Origin: DATGYC01 sp035298385
GTDB lineage: Bacteria; Bacillota; Sulfobacillia; Symbiobacteriales; Symbiobacteriaceae
DNA length: 16,800 nt
Assembly: GCA_035298385.1 (NCBI GenBank)
Contig: DATGYC010000235.1
Location: forward strand, 1 to 16,800
Reading direction: 5' to 3'
Made by a program: the position numbers and the translations under genes. Positions 13,812 through 16,800 of this stretch are shown piece by piece (the first letter of the stretch is position 1; each line of letters opens with the position of its first letter). The notes beneath the pieces are model-generated. The model searched no databases and was not told the DNA's origin. It saw only the letters and a list, made by a program, of their open reading frames with translations.

Positions 13812-14534
13812 TTACTGCAGTTCAAAGACAATCGAGACCGAGACCGAGTAGTCGCCCTGGCCGCCGTAGACAGAGGGCGCCGCCATCGGCGCTTCGGCCT
13901 TGCTCGTCATGCCATAGCTGATGATCGGGCCGGAGCTACCCAGGACCTGGACCTTCTGTACGCCACGGACGCTGGTCCCCAGCCGCTTCGCGACCCGCTC
14001 AGCCTGGGCCTTCGCGTTATCGATCGCAGCATCCAGGGCTTGGCCCTCAAGGGCGCCCGGATCGGAGAGGCTGAAATTGACGCCCTGGACCTGGTTGGCG
14101 CCAGCGCTGACTGCGGCCTCCATGATCGCCGGCACCTGGGCCAGATCCTTCACCTTGATCGTCACGGTGTTGGTCGCCCGATAACCCCGCAGGGTCTGGA
14201 CTCCATCCTTCCAATCGTACTCCTGGAAGAGGTTCAGGGTGCCGGTCTTCAGGCTTGACTCGGCGATCCCCTTTGCCTTGGTGGACGAGACTACTTTATT
14301 GATCTTCTCGCTCATCGCCTTAAAGGCGCCGGTCGGGGAGTCGGCCACTTCGCTGACACCCAGGGTGATCTGGGCGGTGTCATAGCTGTAGGCGATACGT
14401 CCGGTGCCGGTGATCTCCAAGGTCTTGACGGTCTGGCTCGCGGCCGGAGCGGTCCCCTCCGCATAGGAGTTCGGGACGAAGATCGCCGTCAGGAGCAGGA
14501 CGACGGCGAGCAGTATCCATGTACGCTTGCGCAT
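13812..14534 (-). CDS. Exported SIMPL-domain (DUF541) protein, second copy
   Basis: A 240-residue secreted protein. Signal peptide: MRKR then a hydrophobic run, cleavage probably after SYA (about residue 25). The rest is one SIMPL domain: LEITGTGRI near the start, ITLGVSEVADSPTGAF, the EYDWKDG...RGYRATNTVTIKVKDL strand pair, DAAIDNAKAQAERVAKRLG, and a C-terminal VSVSIVFELQ strand. SIMPL proteins form oligomeric outer assemblies of unclear function; some are linked to stress. ATG 14534 has AAGGAGGTT, which overlaps the stop of the upstream copy (14549), so the two are one operon. About four of five residues match the neighbour, including the signal peptide: a tandem duplication. Confidence 0.92.
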   Translation of the reverse strand: MRKRTWILLAVVLLLTAIFVPNSYAEGTAPAASQTVKTLEITGTGRIAYSYDTAQITLGVSEVADSPTGAFKAMSEKINKVVSSTKAKGIAESSLKTGTLNLFQEYDWKDGVQTLRGYRATNTVTIKVKDLAQVPAIMEAAVSAGANQVQGVNFSLSDPGALEGQALDAAIDNAKAQAERVAKRLGTSVRGVQKVQVLGSSGPIISYGMTSKAEAPMAAPSVYGGQGDYSVSVSIVFELQ

Positions 14535-14548
14535 GCTACCGAACCTCC

Positions 14549-15283
14549 TTACTTCAGTTCGAAGACGATCGAGACCGAAGCCGTGTACTCGCCGTTGCCA
14601 CCATAGACGGCGGCGCCACCGTCAGCCATGGCCGCCGACTTCATCTCGGAGCGGTAGATGATCGGCGGGGTCGGGCCGGACTGGTTGAAGACCTGAACCT
14701 TCTGCACACCAGCGACCGTCAGGCCGAGCCTCTTCGCAGCCCGGTCAGCCTGTGCACGAGCGTTATCGATCGCCGCGTCAGTCGCCTGACCCTCAAGGGC
14801 GCCCGGGTTAGCGAGGCTGAAGTTGACGCCCTGGACCTGGTTGGCGCCGGCGTTGACGGCAGCCTCCATGATCGCCGGGACCTGGTTCAGATCCTTCACC
14901 TTGATGGTCAGGGTGTTGGTCGCCCGGTAGCCTCGCAGGGTCTGGGCGCCGTCCTTCCAATCGTACTCCTGGTTCAGGTTCAGGTAGCCGGTCTTCAGGT
15001 CGGCCTCGGTGATCCCCTTGGCCTTCATCGCCGCGACGACCTTGTTGATCTTCTCGCTCATCGCCTTGAAGGCGGCGGTCGGGGAGTCGGCCAACTCGCT
15101 GGCGCCCAGGGTGATCTCAGCGGTGTCATAGGTATAGGAGATGCGGCCGGTGCCGGTGATCTCCAAGGTCTTGACGGTCTGGCTCACGGTGCTCGCCGTC
15201 CCTTCCGCATAGGAGGTGGGCACGAAGATGGCAGTCAGGAGTAGAACGACCGCCAGCAGGATCCAGGTACGCTTCTGACGCAT
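14549..15283 (-). CDS. Exported SIMPL-domain (DUF541) protein, first copy
   Basis: A 244-residue paralogue of the next gene with the same layout: signal peptide ending in SYA (about residue 26), then a SIMPL domain (LEITGTGRISYTYDTAEITLG, LNQEYDWKDGAQTLRGYRATN, DAAIDNARAQADRAAKRLG, ASVSIVFELK). It differs mainly in the loop before the last strand, where it has a few extra residues (PTPPIIYRSEMKSAAM). The frame is open to 15373, but ATG 15283 has AAGGAGGTT 6 bases upstream and begins a proper signal peptide, so I take it. It faces a divergent operon with an overlapping promoter region. Confidence 0.92.
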   Translation of the reverse strand: MRQKRTWILLAVVLLLTAIFVPTSYAEGTASTVSQTVKTLEITGTGRISYTYDTAEITLGASELADSPTAAFKAMSEKINKVVAAMKAKGITEADLKTGYLNLNQEYDWKDGAQTLRGYRATNTLTIKVKDLNQVPAIMEAAVNAGANQVQGVNFSLANPGALEGQATDAAIDNARAQADRAAKRLGLTVAGVQKVQVFNQSGPTPPIIYRSEMKSAAMADGGAAVYGGNGEYTASVSIVFELK

Positions 15284-15349
15284 GGAATGAACCTCCTTGT
15301 GGGTCTTCTTCACCCATACGGACGAGCTAACAGGAAGGAAGGTTTCAGA

Positions 15350-15378
15350 TTGATGCGGAAAATATGTAAGCATATCTC
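15350..15378 (+). promoter_or_regulatory. Promoter of the membrane protein/HAD operon
   Basis: TTGATG (15350-15355), 17-base spacer, TATCTC (15373-15378). Start codon at 15397. The -10 overlaps the opposing candidate -10. Confidence 0.5.
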
Positions 15379-15396
15379 GTCTAGGGGGACGTCGAA
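15369..15396 (-). promoter_or_regulatory. Promoter candidate of the SIMPL pair
   Basis: TTCGAC (15396-15391), 16-base spacer, TATGCT (15374-15369) on the minus strand, giving a leader of about 80 bases to ATG 15283. An ATATG-TAAG-CATAT inverted repeat (15362-15375) overlies this -10 and part of the opposing one. Confidence 0.4.
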
Positions 15397-15666
15397 ATGT
15401 CGGTCAGGCGAATCGTGGGCCAGAACCTGCTGCTCTCGCTCTTCTCCGTGGGAATCTGGTCGACGATTGCCTGGATCGCTTGTCTAATCTACGGCGCTGT
15501 ACTTCACTCTCTTCAACTTGCCATGGCGGGTCAGCCGACCTTTTCGATGACCTTGGCCATGCTCCATTCCGTAGGCCTACTCCCGGCCTTCTTGGGCGGG
15601 GGCGCCCTGCTCGGGCTGATCGCCGCTCAGGTCCAGTTCTGGGCCTGGTTTACGGAACAGCGATGA
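15397..15666 (+). CDS. Small membrane protein, 89 residues
   Basis: Unrecognised. Two hydrophobic stretches, about residues 10-36 (LLLSLFSVGIWSTIAWIACL) and 54-80 (LAMLHSVGLL..GGGALLGLIAAQV), are long enough to span the membrane. The N-terminus carries Arg-Arg, which suggests both ends on the cytoplasmic side. ATG 15397 has AGGGGG 8 bases upstream. Its stop overlaps the start of the HAD phosphatase gene as ATGA (15663-15666), so the two are translationally coupled. No catalytic motif is seen. Confidence 0.8.
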   Translation: MSVRRIVGQNLLLSLFSVGIWSTIAWIACLIYGAVLHSLQLAMAGQPTFSMTLAMLHSVGLLPAFLGGGALLGLIAAQVQFWAWFTEQR

Positions 15667-16202
15667 ATCTACAAGCCGTCTTCCTCGACCGGGATGGCAC
15701 CCTGGGCGGAACTGGCCACTTTGTCCATCCCCGCGATTTCACGCCCTACCCTTGGACCACCGAAGCCCTACACCTGTTGAAACAATCTAGTTGCAAGGTG
15801 TTCGCTTTTACAAACCAACATCGGATCTCCCGCGGCGAAGCGACTGCAGCGGAATTTGCTGAGCAGTTTCTGTCGTACGGCTTGGACGGAACGTACCTTT
15901 GCCCCCACGGCATCGGCGAGGGCTGCTCGTGCCAGAAGCCAGCGCCAGGCCTGCTTTACCAGGCAGCAGAGGAGCATGGGCTAGATTTGACCAGATGCGC
16001 CGTAATCGGCGATGTGGGCGCCACGGACATGCTCGCGGCAGCGGCAGTGGGCGCCCGGAAGATTCTCGTCCGCACTGGCTGGGGCGAGGACTCGTTGGGT
16101 GCCTACCGCCATATGTGGGCCGAGGTCGAACCCGACTACATCGCGACCGACCTGCTCGATGCGGTCAAATGGCTTCTGCACACAGAAAGGCCGCGGGCGT
16201 AA
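15663..16202 (+). CDS. HAD-IIIA phosphatase, GmhB/HisB-N-like
   Basis: A 179-residue cytoplasmic phosphatase of the HAD superfamily. Motif I is LDRDGT (nucleophile Asp9, acid/base Asp11), motif II TNQ (50-52), motif III Lys92 in QKPAPG, motif IV GDVGATD (Asp117 and Asp122). The zinc loop of the heptose-bisphosphatase/histidinol-phosphatase group is present: Cys80, His82, Cys88, Cys90 (CPHGIGEGCSC). This subfamily includes D,D-heptose 1,7-bisphosphate phosphatase and the histidinol-phosphatase domain of enterobacterial HisB. Because the his operon here lacks that enzyme, histidinol phosphatase is a reasonable guess but unproven. The frame is open further upstream, but ATG 15663 is the natural start and is coupled to the preceding gene. 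Confidence 0.88.
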   Translation: MNLQAVFLDRDGTLGGTGHFVHPRDFTPYPWTTEALHLLKQSSCKVFAFTNQHRISRGEATAAEFAEQFLSYGLDGTYLCPHGIGEGCSCQKPAPGLLYQAAEEHGLDLTRCAVIGDVGATDMLAAAAVGARKILVRTGWGEDSLGAYRHMWAEVEPDYIATDLLDAVKWLLHTERPRA

Positions 16203-16216
16203 TCGCCCACGGCCTT
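16187..16216. terminator. Bidirectional terminator between convergent genes
   Basis: A 13-base stem (16187-16199 with 16204-16216, one mismatch) with a TAAT loop that contains the HAD stop codon. On the plus strand ACTCTTTACTTCT follows. It also lies just past the purD stop on the minus strand. Confidence 0.8.
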
Positions 16217-16221
16217 ACTCT

Positions 16222-16800
16222 TTACTTCTGCAACGCCTGCCAGCCAATGTCCCGGCGGTAAGTCTTCCCCAGGAAGCTGACGGCATCCACACCCCAGTAG
16301 GCCCGCTCCAGCGCCGACTCCAGGTCGGGCCCCCCAGCCATTACACCCACAACCCGGCCGCCATTCGTGACGATCTCGCCATCCTCAGCGACCCAGGTCC
16401 CAGCGTGGAAGACCGTGACACCCCGATCGTCCGCCTCCGCCAGGCCCTCGATCGAGAGCCCCTTCTCATACGGGCCTGGGTAGCCGCCCGAAGCCAGCAT
16501 GATGCAGGCGCAGGAGGCCGACCAGAATTCGATCGCCACCTGATCAAGCCGTCCCTCGGCGCAGGCGACCAGCGCCTCCAACAGGTCGGACTTCAGCAGG
16601 GGCAGGACGACCTCCGCCTCCGGATCGCCAAAGCGGGCGTTAAACTCAACCACCTTCGGACCGGACGGCGTCAACATCAATCCGGCAAAGAGGCAGCCAG
16701 CGAAGGGCGCCCCCCGCTCCGCCATCACCTTGACCAGCGGCTCCAAGATCGTCGCCTGCACCTGCTCGGCGATCTCCGGCGTGTAGAAGGGCACCGGGGC
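16222..16800 (-). CDS. purD: Phosphoribosylamine-glycine ligase, C-terminal part
   Basis: ATP-grasp ligase of purine synthesis, joining glycine to phosphoribosylamine. Only the last 192 residues are inside the window; the 5' end lies beyond the right edge, so any Met/GTG near 16794 is internal. Visible family sequence: GCLFAGLMLTPSGPKVVEFNARFGDPEAEVVLPLLKSDL (ATP-grasp metal- and nucleotide-binding Glu/Asn/Asp), then MLASGGYPGPYEKG and the C-terminal domain with VFHAGT, TNGGRVVGVMAGG and ALERAYWGVDAV. The stop is followed by a shared hairpin. Other purine genes presumably lie to the right. Confidence 0.96.
   Translation of the reverse strand, partial: APVPFYTPEIAEQVQATILEPLVKVMAERGAPFAGCLFAGLMLTPSGPKVVEFNARFGDPEAEVVLPLLKSDLLEALVACAEGRLDQVAIEFWSASCACIMLASGGYPGPYEKGLSIEGLAEADDRGVTVFHAGTWVAEDGEIVTNGGRVVGVMAGGPDLESALERAYWGVDAVSFLGKTYRRDIGWQALQK

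Noticed and set aside
15284..15373. N-terminal extension of the first SIMPL gene
   Set aside because: It would bury the signal peptide and lacks a ribosome binding site; ATG 15283 has AAGGAGGTT.

Overview
The window comes from a GC-rich bacterium, most likely a high-GC, endospore-type Firmicute (Symbiobacterium-like clostridia would fit). The evidence is indirect. There is a short-form hisG with the regulatory subunit hisZ, a TrpR-family YerC/HisR regulator, oligoendopeptidase F, AGGAGG-type ribosome binding sites with frequent GTG/TTG starts, and one near-perfect sigma-H-type promoter. No rRNA, tRNA, CRISPR array or insertion sequence was seen.

Layout, left to right. A truncated pepF occupies 1-1647 (minus). 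A complete set of histidine biosynthesis genes lies on the minus strand at 1755-9991, in transcription order hisZ-hisG-[interruption]-hisD-hisB-hisH-hisA-hisF-hisIE-hisC. Most neighbours overlap by 4 or 10 bases, and a consensus-like promoter precedes hisZ. Two things break this textbook operon. A plus-strand gene for a Gly/Pro/Tyr-rich protein with six 14-residue repeats sits between hisG and hisD. A palindromic DNA insert of about 54-57 bp sits in frame inside hisZ. The operon has no histidinol-phosphate phosphatase gene; a HAD phosphatase at 15663-16202 is a possible supplier of that step.

From 10114 to 11509 lie an RRM RNA-binding protein, a 68-residue unrecognised small protein (both minus), and a divergent 249-residue protein with a disordered Pro/Gln/Gly/Tyr-rich N-terminal half. 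From 11553 to 12463 a kynurenine formamidase (kynB) is translationally coupled behind a TrpR-family regulator of the YerC/HisR type, whose relatives repress histidine genes.

The most interesting locus is 12591-13720 (minus). A sigma-H-type promoter drives a 290-residue TPR protein without a DNA-binding domain, followed 60 bases later by a 40-codon gene for a signal peptide plus an 18-residue exported tail. This is the architecture of Rap-Phr peptide-signalling pairs, but neither protein is one I recognise. The small gene is easily missed because it starts with GTG.

The right end holds two tandemly duplicated SIMPL-domain exported proteins (minus), a divergent operon of a small membrane protein and the HAD phosphatase (plus), and the C-terminal part of purD (minus, running off the right edge).
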